From the NCBI GenBank assembly GCA_031367405.1, contig JANLPT010000273.1:1-42136 (forward strand): 42,136 bases of DNA, given 5' to 3'. The notes below the pieces were generated by a model that saw only the letters and a program-made list of their open reading frames with translations, was not told the origin of the DNA and did not search any database. A program made the translations under genes and the position numbers. Positions 1-7,980 of this stretch are shown in pieces. Position 1 is the first letter of the stretch. Each line of letters opens with the position of its first letter. The DNA comes from JALHNI01 sp031367405. GTDB taxonomy: Bacteria; Acidobacteriota; Terriglobia; Bryobacterales; Bryobacteraceae.

Positions 1-722
1 AAAAGGCGGAGCAAGCCAGGCTTGCTCCGCTTGGTTGGAAAGAGCGTTGCTACGGCCATATGGCGCGTCGAGCCGGGTAGCAGAGGAGTACTGTCGTCCA
101 TACGCACTCGTCGAGGGGCGGGCAAAAAAGCCGCCCGGTGCCAGAAGGGATCCGTAGCTCCGGTTTACCCGGCGCGACGAGCCACCGGAGCCCGTCACAC
201 CGTGACACAACCAGGAGCCAGAGTGCTGCCATCGGATTTACGGCCTTTTCGCCAGACGACCAGCGCAGTCAACTCCGTCCCGTTGCGACTTCCAAAATCT
301 ATCCCGTTCCGCGACTCGCTTTCGGGCCGTCGCGTTAAGCCGCCAAGGAAAACCTCGCCACCGCCGGGGTGGTCCGGTTTGTGGATAACTTGCAGATAAT
401 AAATGGCTTGCCGCCATCGTAGTGCGGATTGTCAGACTCCGTCGCGCATTTTCCTCAAAAATAAGTGAGATTTTTGCCTCTGTAACCCACTATATGACGG
501 AGGAACGAAATGCCCCGCCGACTTCGCCTCGCCCCGCCTAAGGAAATCTCCGCCACCTCCGGCGGAGTGGTCCATTTTTGTGATACCCCCTTGCCGATCC
601 ACAATTTGCCGAAGGTGCGGCGTTTCAGCCTCCGTCGCCCATTTGTCTCTAGCGGAGGAAAAAATGAACTCGGTGTCAAACACGATCGAACGCCATATTT
701 CGCTGAATCCGTGTGGCCTGGA
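1..722. other. Gene-poor region with hairpins and a short direct repeat
   Basis: No open frame in this stretch looks like a real protein: the candidate frames are arginine- and proline-rich and resemble nothing I recognise. What can be seen is a perfect hairpin at 6-30, a second hairpin at 548-567 (CTCCGCC, 6-base loop, GGCGGAG), an AT-rich inverted repeat at 456-476 (CAAAAAT, 7-base loop, ATTTTTG), and an imperfect direct repeat (437-456 and 630-649, about 16 of 20 bases alike). A start-like site AGCGGAGGAAAAAATG lies at 650-666, but the frame it opens runs antisense into the next gene, so I do not call it. Confidence 0.5.
6..30. repeat. Perfect 12-bp inverted repeat (hairpin)
   Basis: GCGGAGCAAGCC at 6-17 is the exact reverse complement of GGCTTGCTCCGC at 19-30, with a single base between. 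Such a structure is either a transcription terminator of a gene lying before the window or a small palindromic repeat. There is no T-run after it on the plus strand; four A bases precede it, so a terminator for minus-strand transcription is possible. Confidence 0.6.
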
Positions 723-1238
723 TCAGCTCTCTTTGGGGCCCATTGCTTTGGCCAACTCACGCATCGCGATGATCATGGCTCCGGTGCCGAGAGTTTTCAC
801 CAAAGTCGGATGGGCGGCGTAAACCGAACTCATGCGGTCGAGGATGGACGGATCGTGCTGTTCGGCGTGGGCGGCGATTTGGGAGACCGTTTCGGGGGGC
901 ACGGCCTGCGCTTGCTCCGGGGTGATGGCAGAGTTGGCGGCGAAGCCAGGAATTATTCCCGCGAGCTGGCTCAATGCGGCGGGACCAGCACCCGCGAGAA
1001 GAGTGTTCAGCATGGTCGCCTTCTGCCCGGCGTCACCGCTGCCGAAGAGTTGGCCGGCGATTTGTCCGAAGGCGGGCGTGTCGCTCGAGCGCATCATGGA
1101 CCCAATGGCCGAAGACAGCGAAGAACTGTCGACGCCTTGGGCGACTTGATCGAAGTGGTCATGAGCGGAGTCGGCCGAAGCCGGACGGCCGCCGGCATAT
1201 TGTTGCAACAGGCCGCCTAACATTCCAGTGAAATCCAT
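723..1238 (-). CDS. Conserved hypothetical protein, small-residue rich
   Basis: A 171-residue protein starting MDFTGMLGGLLQQYAGG. I chose the ATG at 1238 because the longer frame upstream is arginine-rich and overlaps the neighbouring gene, and because AAAAGGAAAA lies just before this ATG. The sequence is rich in Ala, Gly and Gln, with no signal peptide, no clear membrane segment and no catalytic motif. The amphipathic, glycine-rich segments resemble the YidB/DUF937 type of small protein, but I recognise this only loosely. It lies 14 bases downstream of a GlsB/YeaQ-type membrane protein gene on the same strand, and the two are probably co-transcribed; that association suggests an envelope or stress role but does not show one. 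Confidence 0.7.
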   Translation of the reverse strand: MDFTGMLGGLLQQYAGGRPASADSAHDHFDQVAQGVDSSSLSSAIGSMMRSSDTPAFGQIAGQLFGSGDAGQKATMLNTLLAGAGPAALSQLAGIIPGFAANSAITPEQAQAVPPETVSQIAAHAEQHDPSILDRMSSVYAAHPTLVKTLGTGAMIIAMRELAKAMGPKES

Positions 1239-1252
1239 AGTATTTTCCTTTT

Positions 1253-1489
1253 TCAGATGATGCGGTAAACGAGAAGCAAGGCCATCGCGCCGACGATGGA
1301 AAGGCCGAGGCCGGCGGCGTGGCCGTCTTGGTACCAGCCCAACCACTTACCGATCTGGCCCCCGAGCCATCCGCCCACGATGCCCAGGAGGGCGGTGACG
1401 ATAAAGCCGCCGGGATCCTTACCCGGCAGCAGGAACTTGGCGATCATTCCGACGACGAGCCCTAAAAGGGCCTGGAACAACATGTGCAT
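1253..1489 (-). CDS. GlsB/YeaQ/YmgE-type small membrane protein
   Basis: A 78-residue, very hydrophobic protein, MHMLFQALLGLVVGMIAK onwards, with three glycine-rich membrane segments (about residues 3-20, 28-47 and 58-77). The segment GGFIVTALLGIVGGWLGG is typical of the transglycosylase-associated (PF04226) family, whose members are small inner-membrane proteins often induced by stress; their biochemical role is not established. The start at 1489 is preceded by a good ribosome site (GAGGT five bases upstream). Longer starts up to 1570 would add a basic, non-conserved leader and are less likely. It is probably the first gene of a two-gene unit with the hypothetical protein downstream. Confidence 0.85.
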   Translation of the reverse strand: MHMLFQALLGLVVGMIAKFLLPGKDPGGFIVTALLGIVGGWLGGQIGKWLGWYQDGHAAGLGLSIVGAMALLLVYRII

Positions 1490-1644
1490 TTCGGTGACCT
1501 CAACTCTCTTTCCGGCCTTGCGACCGTTCTTGATCATCACCCGCCGGCAACCTGGGCGGAATCCCATCAAGAGAGTAGGCTGGCGACCCGCGTGACACTA
1601 GTAGCTCGACCAATTCCTAGTGAACGTTACTGGGCGCAACCAAG

Positions 1645-1727
1645 CATCCCCGTCCCTGACGGCGAGGGGTTCGTTTGAGCCAATGAATTCAGTTACTTGA
1701 CGAACCCTGACCGTCAGGGAGGGGATG
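1645..1727. repeat. Dispersed palindromic repeat, copy A (paired arms)
   Basis: The arm at 1645-1674 (CATCCCCGTCCCTGACGG then CGAGGGGTTCGT) and the arm at 1700-1727 are near-perfect inverted copies of each other separated by 25 bases, so a long cruciform or mRNA hairpin can form. The core CCCTGACGG..GGGTTC recurs at 1885, 8824, 17476 and 22692. I regard it as a REP-like intergenic element. Confidence 0.75.
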
Positions 1728-1884
1728 CTCAGCGCGGCGGGTAATGAGGCAACTAAATTGTCACTCTCTAATACGGCGACCGGGTGAAAAGATTTCTTCT
1801 GAACCGCCTCGACGAGGCCCCTCATCGAGCCGCGACCGCAGGGAGCGGGCCAGAACACATTTTTAACCGAGGATAAACATAGCT

Positions 1885-1917
1885 CGCTCCCCCTGACGGT
1901 CGGGGTTCTGTTTGGCC
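1885..1917. repeat. Dispersed palindromic repeat, copy B
   Basis: A single copy, with core CCCTGACGGTCGGGGTTCTG, of the element seen as a pair at 1645-1727. It lies three bases beyond the peptidase stop codon, where it could act as a transcript-end hairpin for minus-strand transcription (CCCTGAC can pair with GTCGGGG). Confidence 0.6.
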
Positions 1918-1920
1918 CGT

Positions 1921-4122
1921 TTACTCGGAGGCGGCCTTGGCAGCGGCGGACGAGAGCCAGTCCGCGTAGGCGGTGAGGGCGTTGGCCGTGAAACCGATTT
2001 GCGCTTCGGCCTCTTTCCATAGCCGCTGCTCGATGGCCTCGCGGACTCCGGGCAGTGTCTTCACGCCATAACCGGTGTAGAAGCCGGGGGCATGCAGGAC
2101 GTGGCGGAACCAGGGCCGGCGGGGCAGGCCGTCGCTTTGGAGAAACTTCTGTTCCGCCACTTTCATGGCATCCTCTAGCGACTGGCGCTTGGCGGGGCTG
2201 AGCTTGGCGGGGTCCAGTTTGGTGAGGGCGGCGGCGGCTTGCTCCAGTTGCGCCACGGCGTTTTGCAGGGGAGCGAAGTTGAGAAAGGGCACTTCGTCTT
2301 CGGGCTGAGGAACGATATACGTTTTGGTTGGGTCGGCCACCAGCTTCAGAGCGCCGCTACGGATGAGCTCGTTTTTCTTTGAGGTTTGCGCGCGCAGATC
2401 GCCGGCGAGCTTCACCACTTCGGTGGTCCAACCGCGGATGGCTCGCGATGTGGCATCGGCGCGGAAGGGCAGCCAGTCGGCATTCGCCAGGCGGAGCATC
2501 ATGCGTCCGCCCAACTGCGCGGTGGCGGTGACGTATTGGAAGTCAGGGTCGGTGAAGCGGACGTAGTGATCGTAGGAATCGTAGTTGGAGTGGTAGACGC
2601 CGCCGCCACCTTCGCCGCCGAAGCCGATGTTCAAGCTGGGGATGCCGAGGTGATGCTGAAAGACCGTGTAGTCGGAGCCAGAACCGAGGGGCTCCAGACG
2701 AAACTCCGCTTCGCGGCCGGCGACCTTGCGGGAGGCGGCGTAACGGTCAAGCACCGAAACATGCGTCTGCGGGTCAGTTAGATCGCGAGCGGCTTGGGTG
2801 GAGAACAGTTCGAGCGACGAGGCTCCGCTGACTCGCAGAAAGCCGCGGCTGGTGCCGTCGGAGTTGACGTAGGCGACGGCGTGGCGTTGCAGCTCTTCGG
2901 CGTGTTGCTCGGCCCATTCGGTTGACCCGAGGAGCGCGGGCTCCTCGCCGTCCCAGGCCAGAAAGATCAGGGTGCGCGCGGGCCGCCAACCGGTCTTGGC
3001 CAGCTCGCTGATGACACGGGCTTCCTCCATGACGGAGATCATGCCGGAGAGCGGATCGGCCGCGCCGAAATTCCAGCCGTCGTGGTGATTGCCGCGCAGC
3101 ACCCATTGGCCGGGCTTCGTCGCGCCAGTCATTTTGGCGACGACGTTGTAAGTGGGTGCCAACTTCCAATTGAATTCGAGTTTCAAATGAACCTTGGCCG
3201 GGCCGGGGCCGATGTGATAAGTGAGGGGCAACGCGCCGCGCCAATCCGTGGGCGCGACGGGGCCGTTCAAGGCGCGCAGAAGCGGCTCGGCGTCGCCGTA
3301 AGAGATCGGCATGACGGGGATCCTGGTGACGGTGGGCGCCTGCTTCGGATCGGGCGCGCGGTTAGGGTCAGTGGCACCTTTGAAGGGCGTCAGCGGGTCG
3401 CCGGGATAGACCGGCATGTCCATGACGCTGCCGCGTTGAGCGCCCTGGGCCGGTCGATACGGGCCCTTGGGATAGACGTCGCCTTGAAAGTAGCCGTCGT
3501 CGTGCGGATCGGAATAGATGAGGCATCCGATGGCACCGTTCTCGGCGGCGACTTTGGGCTTGATACCGCGCCAAGAGGCACCGTAACGGGCGAGCACGAT
3601 CTTGCCTTTGACGTCAATGCCCAACTCCTTGAGCTTGCGGTAATCATCGGGCAAACCGTAGTTGACATAGACCAGGTCCGCCGTGACGTCGCCGTCGGTG
3701 GAGTAGGCGTGATAGACGGGAAGGTTGCCATCTTTGATGCCGCTGGTCTCGTCGCCTTCGATGGGGGGCTCTTCGATTTTCGCGGTGAACCGGGTGGGGG
3801 CCACCATCTCGAGCAAGCGTGTTTTCGGGGTGGGGAAGAGCGGATAGAAGGTTTCGATGCTGGTTTCGTAGCCCCAGCTTTTGAATTGCGCGGCGATGAA
3901 TTCGGCGGTGGCCTTGCTGCCCGGGGAGCCGACGTGGTGCGGCTTGGCCGAGAGACGCTTCAGCCACTGCTGGAAGTTCTGGCGGTCAAGGGTTTGGTCG
4001 AACTTGGCTTCGAGGTCGAGTTCGCGTTGGGCGGAATCCGGGAGGAATCCGGCGATGGGGCGAGGCGGGGTTTGCGGGCGGAGGAGGGTGGAGCAGAGCA
4101 GGAGGGCCAGCAGGGGTCGCAT
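1921..4122 (-). CDS. M28 family metallopeptidase, glutamate carboxypeptidase II-like
   Basis: A 733-residue exported zinc peptidase related to glutamate carboxypeptidase II/transferrin-receptor-like proteins. The start at 4122 gives a signal peptide, MRPLLALLLCSTLLRPQT. A protease-associated domain occupies about residues 130-310, the M28 catalytic domain about 325-560, and a transferrin-receptor-like dimerisation domain the C-terminus. The zinc-binding and catalytic residues expected from glutamate carboxypeptidase II can be placed: H346 and D356 in GNHHDGWNFGAADPLSG, E393/E394 in WDGEEPALLGSTEW, D422 in VNSDG and H511 in VYHSNYDSYDHY. It probably removes C-terminal acidic residues from peptides outside the cytoplasm; the substrate is inferred from the family. 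It is transcribed away from the secreted protein at 4268. Confidence 0.92.
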   Translation of the reverse strand: MRPLLALLLCSTLLRPQTPPRPIAGFLPDSAQRELDLEAKFDQTLDRQNFQQWLKRLSAKPHHVGSPGSKATAEFIAAQFKSWGYETSIETFYPLFPTPKTRLLEMVAPTRFTAKIEEPPIEGDETSGIKDGNLPVYHAYSTDGDVTADLVYVNYGLPDDYRKLKELGIDVKGKIVLARYGASWRGIKPKVAAENGAIGCLIYSDPHDDGYFQGDVYPKGPYRPAQGAQRGSVMDMPVYPGDPLTPFKGATDPNRAPDPKQAPTVTRIPVMPISYGDAEPLLRALNGPVAPTDWRGALPLTYHIGPGPAKVHLKLEFNWKLAPTYNVVAKMTGATKPGQWVLRGNHHDGWNFGAADPLSGMISVMEEARVISELAKTGWRPARTLIFLAWDGEEPALLGSTEWAEQHAEELQRHAVAYVNSDGTSRGFLRVSGASSLELFSTQAARDLTDPQTHVSVLDRYAASRKVAGREAEFRLEPLGSGSDYTVFQHHLGIPSLNIGFGGEGGGGVYHSNYDSYDHYVRFTDPDFQYVTATAQLGGRMMLRLANADWLPFRADATSRAIRGWTTEVVKLAGDLRAQTSKKNELIRSGALKLVADPTKTYIVPQPEDEVPFLNFAPLQNAVAQLEQAAAALTKLDPAKLSPAKRQSLEDAMKVAEQKFLQSDGLPRRPWFRHVLHAPGFYTGYGVKTLPGVREAIEQRLWKEAEAQIGFTANALTAYADWLSSAAAKAASE

Positions 4123-4267
4123 GATTTTGAATTGTCCCACGCAATAAACCGCCAAGTCACGTCGAGAGGCGGGCTTCGGCACAGGCCCCCGGCGTCCTTA
4201 CGCACCGAATAGATCCGGAACGAGTTTGGCCGAGAAGGGAAGAACGGTTACAATAGCGAGTATCCGA

Positions 4268-5062
4268 ATGGGAAGTACTGTCGGCGTCCTGAGTCTAGCC
4301 GTTTTTGGCCTGGCCTCCTCTCTCTTTGCGCAATCTTTTTCTGCTGCTCCGGTGAAACCGGATCCTGCCAAGGAGTTGCTTGAGCGTTACTGGGAGCGCG
4401 AGAAGGCTCGTGTGCCGTTAGTGGATGTGGCGATGGATTGCGAGATCGAAGCCACCGTCCCCAAATGGAAGAAATCAAGCAAAATGACCGCTTTGCGTTT
4501 GATTTCGAAGATCGGGCGCATCACTTATCAGAAGCTCTCGTTTTCCGGCGATGACCAGGTGAAACGCGATGTGATTGCGCGATTCCTGACCGCAGAGACC
4601 GAGGCGCATGAGCAAGCGGGGAACATCTCCTTGACCCTTGCTAACTACAAATTCAACTACAAGGGCCGGTTGGAACAGGGGGGCAAGATCGCCTATATCT
4701 TCCAGCTGAATCCGCGGGAAAAGCGGATCGGGTTGTTCAAGGGCGACTTGTGGCTGGATGGGGAGACGGGTTTGCCACTGCGGGAGTCCGGTAGGCTGGT
4801 GAAGAATCCGTCAGTTTTCTTTAAAAAGACAGAATTTACACGGACGTACGAGATTCGTGACGGGCAAGCCTATTTGTCGGCGTTTCAGAGCCAGATCGAG
4901 GCGCGGGTGGTGGGGCGCGTGGACATGGCGGTGAAGTATTCGAACTACCAGAAGCCACCGCCGGAAGTAGCTGCCGAACCGGTAGCGACGCCGGTGGAAA
5001 CTATTCCGCCGGGTAGTGTTCCGCCGGGCAGTATTCCGCCGGGTAGTGTCCGGCTTTTTTGA
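4268..5062 (+). CDS. Secreted protein of unknown function with PPGS-repeat tail
   Basis: A 264-residue protein with a signal peptide (MGSTVGVLSLAVFGLASSLFAQ). I chose the ATG at 4268 because the upstream TTG at 4226 would put a polar extension before the signal sequence. The mature part is beta-rich with regularly spaced lysines and aromatics (for example GKIAYIFQLNPREKRIGLFKGDLWLDGETGLP), which is reminiscent of LolA/outer-membrane-lipoprotein-sorting-like folds, but I cannot assign it to a family. The last 25 residues contain three near-identical PPGS units (IPPGSVPPGSIPPGSVRLF), also visible as a DNA repeat at about 5006-5048. It shares a 145-bp divergent intergenic region with the M28 peptidase. 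Confidence 0.75.
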   Translation: MGSTVGVLSLAVFGLASSLFAQSFSAAPVKPDPAKELLERYWEREKARVPLVDVAMDCEIEATVPKWKKSSKMTALRLISKIGRITYQKLSFSGDDQVKRDVIARFLTAETEAHEQAGNISLTLANYKFNYKGRLEQGGKIAYIFQLNPREKRIGLFKGDLWLDGETGLPLRESGRLVKNPSVFFKKTEFTRTYEIRDGQAYLSAFQSQIEARVVGRVDMAVKYSNYQKPPPEVAAEPVATPVETIPPGSVPPGSIPPGSVRLF

Positions 5063-5182
5063 CCCCGTTTGGCCCGTTTCCGCGCACCTCTTGATGTAGG
5101 AAGCACCAAGCGGAGGAAGAAGCCTAACGAGAAGCGATCACAGCACGATTAGAACATCCGACAAAAGTTAAACAGAACGAAG

Positions 5183-5213
5183 AAGCGTCCAGCGTCACAG
5201 CCGGGCGCTTTTT
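5183..5213 (+). terminator. Terminator-like hairpin before the sugar-phosphate operon
   Basis: AAGCGTCC (5183-5190) can pair with GGGCGCTT (5203-5210) with one G-T pair and a 12-base loop, followed by a T-run (5209-5213). It could end transcription of the secreted-protein gene (stop at 5062) or act as a leader attenuator for the operon starting at 5252. The leader of about 190 bases between the genes is otherwise featureless. Confidence 0.45.
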
Positions 5214-5251
5214 CGTTTGATACGGACCAACATGGGACAATAACCGAGGAC

Positions 5252-6055
5252 ATGCTAGAAGTACTCAAGAACGGCGTCACTGCGCGCCAAGCCAAGGTGG
5301 CGATCTTTGATTTCGACGGGACCGTTTCGCTGGTGCGATCGGGTTGGGTGCATGTGATGGTGCCCATGATGGTGGACGGTTTGCGCGGGCTCGGCAGCGG
5401 GGAGAGCGATGCGGATTTGACGCGGCTGGTGGAAGAGTATGTGGGACAGTTGACCGGCAAAGAGACCATCTACCAGATGATGCAGTACGCAACTGAAATC
5501 GAGAAGCGGGGCGGCCAGCCTTTGGCGGCGCTGGACTATAAGCACGAGTATTTGCGGCGGCTATGGGACGTGATCAAGGATCGGGTGAAGGACTTAGAGA
5601 ACGGGGCACCGCCTGAAAGGTATATGGTGCCGGGATCGCGCGCGGTGCTGGAAGCTTTGAAGGCGCGCGGTTTGAAGCTTTATTTGGCAAGTGGCACCGA
5701 TGAGGTGGACGTGCGCCGAGAGGCGAGTCTACTGGACTTGGCGCGTTACTTCGATGGCGGCATTTACGGGGCTTCGGACGACATGGCCTCGTTCTCCAAG
5801 GGCATGCTGGTGAAGCGGCTGGTGGAGCAGGCGGGTTACCACGGCGAAGAGTTGCTGGTATTTGGCGATGGCTATGTGGAAATCGACGTGGTGAAGCAAG
5901 CGGGTGGGGTGGCGGTGGGGCTGGCGACGGATGAGCCGCATTGCCTGAAGGTGGACGAGTGGAAGCGCAGCCGCCTGGCCGGCGTCGGTGCCGATTTTAT
6001 GCTGCCCAATTTTCTGGGCGGTGAGGCATGGTTGCCGAAGCTGTTTGGGGCGTAA
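5252..6055 (+). CDS. HAD-family phosphatase
   Basis: A 267-residue haloacid-dehalogenase-type hydrolase. Motif I is FDFDGTV with nucleophile D20 and acid D22, motif II is the SGT in LYLASGTDEVD, a lysine in FSKGMLVKRL fits motif III, and LVFGDGYVEIDVV supplies the motif IV acidic residues. An alpha-helical cap lies between motifs I and II (about residues 35-125). The family removes phosphate from small metabolites; the substrate is not visible. The protein is much longer than GmhB and not obviously homologous to it in its cap. First gene of a four-gene operon; the next gene starts 3 bases after its stop, so it probably dephosphorylates an intermediate made by the two sugar kinases in the operon. 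Confidence 0.85.
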   Translation: MLEVLKNGVTARQAKVAIFDFDGTVSLVRSGWVHVMVPMMVDGLRGLGSGESDADLTRLVEEYVGQLTGKETIYQMMQYATEIEKRGGQPLAALDYKHEYLRRLWDVIKDRVKDLENGAPPERYMVPGSRAVLEALKARGLKLYLASGTDEVDVRREASLLDLARYFDGGIYGASDDMASFSKGMLVKRLVEQAGYHGEELLVFGDGYVEIDVVKQAGGVAVGLATDEPHCLKVDEWKRSRLAGVGADFMLPNFLGGEAWLPKLFGA

Positions 6056-6058
6056 GGG

Positions 6059-7021
6059 GTGACCAGTAAGTACGCAATATTCGACCGCTCGCGGCTGCGG
6101 GTGCAGCCGTTGGGTGAGCGGGCGCATGACTTGCAGCTGGCGAATTGGCTATCGCTGGACGAACCGGCGCCGGAGTATGACGAGCCACGCTTGGAGCGGG
6201 TGGCGGCGCGTTTGCGGCAGGCTAAAGAAGCGGGCGCGGCGCGGATCCTGATGATGGGCGCGCATGTGCTGCGGGCCGGGGTGAGCCGGCATCTGATCGA
6301 CTTGATTGAACGTGGCTGGATCGGCCACGTGGCGATGAATGGTGCCGGGGCGATCCATGACTACGAGCTGGCGCGCATTGGGGCGACCACGGAAAGCGTC
6401 GCGCGCTACATTCGCACGGGCGAGTTCGGGTTGTGGCAGGAGACGGGCGAGTTGAACGATTGGATTGTGGAGGCCGCGGAACTGGGCTTGGGCCTCGGCG
6501 AGAATGTGGGCCGTCGAATCTCAGAGAGTAGCTTCCCGCACAAGGACTTGTCAGTGCTGGCGGCGGCCTATCGCGCCGGGGTGCCCGTCACGGCCCATGT
6601 CGGCATCGGCTACGACATTTTGCATGAGCATCCCAACTGCGATGGGGCCGCGACGGGCGCGGCTTCTTATCGCGACTTTCTGATTTTCGCCAAGACCATG
6701 GAGCGCCTGGAAGGCGGCGCGATGCTGAGCTTTGGCTCGGCGATCATGGCACCGGAAGTCTACTTAAAAGCGTTGGCGATGGTGCGGAATGCCGCCGCCC
6801 AGGAAGGGCGGACGATTCGCGACTTTCTGGCGGCGGTATTTGACTTAGTGCCGATCAGCGGCGACTGGCGCGCGGAGTTACCGAAGACCGACCCGGGTTA
6901 CTACTTCCGTCCGCATAAGACGATCCTGGTGCGGACGGTGGCGGACGGTGGCCAAAGCGAATATTTTTGCGGATCGCATCGCGCGACTTTGCCGGCGCTG
7001 TGGAGACTTTTGCAAAAATGA
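6059..7021 (+). CDS. Uncharacterised protein, distantly like deoxyhypusine synthase
   Basis: A 320-residue cytoplasmic protein with a GTG start 3 bases after the HAD gene and a stop overlapping the next start (ATGA). The middle region, for example HVAMNGAGAIHDYELARIGA and the later AHVGIGYDILHEHPNCDGAA, has the pattern of a Rossmann-like NAD-binding enzyme and recalls deoxyhypusine synthase. I do not see the catalytic lysine region of true deoxyhypusine synthase clearly, and bacteria lack the usual eIF5A substrate. The likeness is by eye and weak. The operon setting (phosphatase, RfaE1-like kinase, ROK kinase) suggests that it acts on a phosphorylated sugar or its nucleotide derivative, perhaps NAD-dependently. 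This is the least understood enzyme in the window. Confidence 0.8.
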   Translation: MTSKYAIFDRSRLRVQPLGERAHDLQLANWLSLDEPAPEYDEPRLERVAARLRQAKEAGAARILMMGAHVLRAGVSRHLIDLIERGWIGHVAMNGAGAIHDYELARIGATTESVARYIRTGEFGLWQETGELNDWIVEAAELGLGLGENVGRRISESSFPHKDLSVLAAAYRAGVPVTAHVGIGYDILHEHPNCDGAATGAASYRDFLIFAKTMERLEGGAMLSFGSAIMAPEVYLKALAMVRNAAAQEGRTIRDFLAAVFDLVPISGDWRAELPKTDPGYYFRPHKTILVRTVADGGQSEYFCGSHRATLPALWRLLQK

Positions 7022-7980
7022 CGCCCGCCAATATTCTTGCACGCTTACCTTCGCTGCGGGCGCTGGTGGTGGGGGACGTCTGCCTGGACCGTTGGTGTAC
7101 TTACTCGCCGGAGTTATCGGAGGCATCCCGCGAGACGGGCATTCCCCGCGTGGCGGTGGTGCGGACGGAAGTAACTCCGGGGGCGGCCGGCACCGTCGCG
7201 AGTAACTTAGCGGACCTGGGCGTGGGCGCAGTGAGCGTGCTGGGTTTGGTGGGCGACGATGGCTTTGGCTACGAACTGAAGCAAGCGCTTTCGCGACGCC
7301 GGGTGGCGTTCGACTTACTCTTCACCCATCCTGGTTACCCGACGTTTACTTACACCAAATTGCTCAACGAGCGGACGGGCGTGGAGGACTTGGCGCGACT
7401 CGACTTTGTTTCTACTGCCGCAATTCCAGTTACGGTGGAGACGCGCATTCTAGAGTTGTTGCGCGAGTGGGCGGGGCGTTTCGATGTCATCTTCATCGGC
7501 GACCAGGCCGAGACGGCCGTCGGGGGGTTGATCACGCCGGCGACGCGGCGCGCCATTGAACAGCTCGCCCCAAAGCAATTTTTCTTTGTCGATTCGCGGG
7601 CGCATCTAGAGGGCTTTCGGGGCGTGCTACTGAAGCCGAATCAGCAAGAGGCGGAAAGTGTTTGTCACCGTTTATTCGGCGACAAACGCGCCTTTGGGCG
7701 GCTGCGTGAACTAACCCAAGCGCCGATGCTGTTGGTGACCCACGGGGGCGACGGCGTGATGGTGGTGCGGGCCGACGGCGAGCAATGGGTGCCGACGGCG
7801 AAGGTGAAGAATCCGGTGGACATTTGCGGCGCGGGCGATAGCTTTTCCGCCGGTGCGGCGATGGCCATGGCGGCGGGCGCTTCGGCCGAAGAAGCGATCG
7901 CGTTCGGCCATCGGGTGGCGTCGATTACGGTGATGAAGAAGGGCACGGGCACCGCGACGCCTGAGGAGGTTCTGGCGTGA
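7018..7980 (+). CDS. PfkB-family carbohydrate kinase, RfaE1/HldE-N-like
   Basis: A 320-residue ribokinase-fold kinase. The N-terminus LRALVVGDVCLDRW, then TPGAAGTVASNLADLGVG and GLVGDDGFGYEL, closely follow the pattern of RfaE1, the D-glycero-D-manno-heptose-7-phosphate kinase domain. The catalytic motif is DICGAGDSFSAG with D274 as the base. It lacks the nucleotidyltransferase half present in bifunctional HldE. The ATG at 7018 overlaps the previous stop (ATGA), and its own stop overlaps the next GTG, so the cluster is translationally coupled. It probably phosphorylates a heptose- or hexose-phosphate for an envelope glycan. A different sugar is possible, because gmhA and hldE-C partners are not in the window. 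Confidence 0.85.
   Translation: MTPANILARLPSLRALVVGDVCLDRWCTYSPELSEASRETGIPRVAVVRTEVTPGAAGTVASNLADLGVGAVSVLGLVGDDGFGYELKQALSRRRVAFDLLFTHPGYPTFTYTKLLNERTGVEDLARLDFVSTAAIPVTVETRILELLREWAGRFDVIFIGDQAETAVGGLITPATRRAIEQLAPKQFFFVDSRAHLEGFRGVLLKPNQQEAESVCHRLFGDKRAFGRLRELTQAPMLLVTHGGDGVMVVRADGEQWVPTAKVKNPVDICGAGDSFSAGAAMAMAAGASAEEAIAFGHRVASITVMKKGTGTATPEEVLA

Larger units (their letters stand above)
1490..1920. other. Intergenic region carrying repeat copies
   Basis: No believable gene. It holds a CACTAG/CTAGTG inverted repeat (1596-1601 and 1617-1622), the paired copy of the dispersed palindromic repeat (1645-1727) and a single copy of it (1885-1917). The last copy lies directly against the stop codon of the peptidase gene that ends at 1921. 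Confidence 0.6.

Noticed and set aside
580..822. Plus-strand frame with a good ribosome site before ATG 664
   Set aside because: Only about 20 codons are outside the minus-strand gene at 723-1238; the rest is antisense to it and resembles no protein.
1671..1680. GGTTCG-type sequence resembling a tRNA T-loop
   Set aside because: Part of the dispersed palindromic repeat; no cloverleaf can be formed around it.
3082..4212. Long plus-strand frame (376 codons)
   Set aside because: Antisense shadow of the M28 peptidase gene; Gly/Val/Asp-rich composition typical of the opposite frame in GC-rich DNA.
5063..5251. Possible riboswitch in the leader of the sugar-phosphate operon
   Set aside because: Only one terminator-like hairpin is visible; no conserved riboswitch motif known to me is present.
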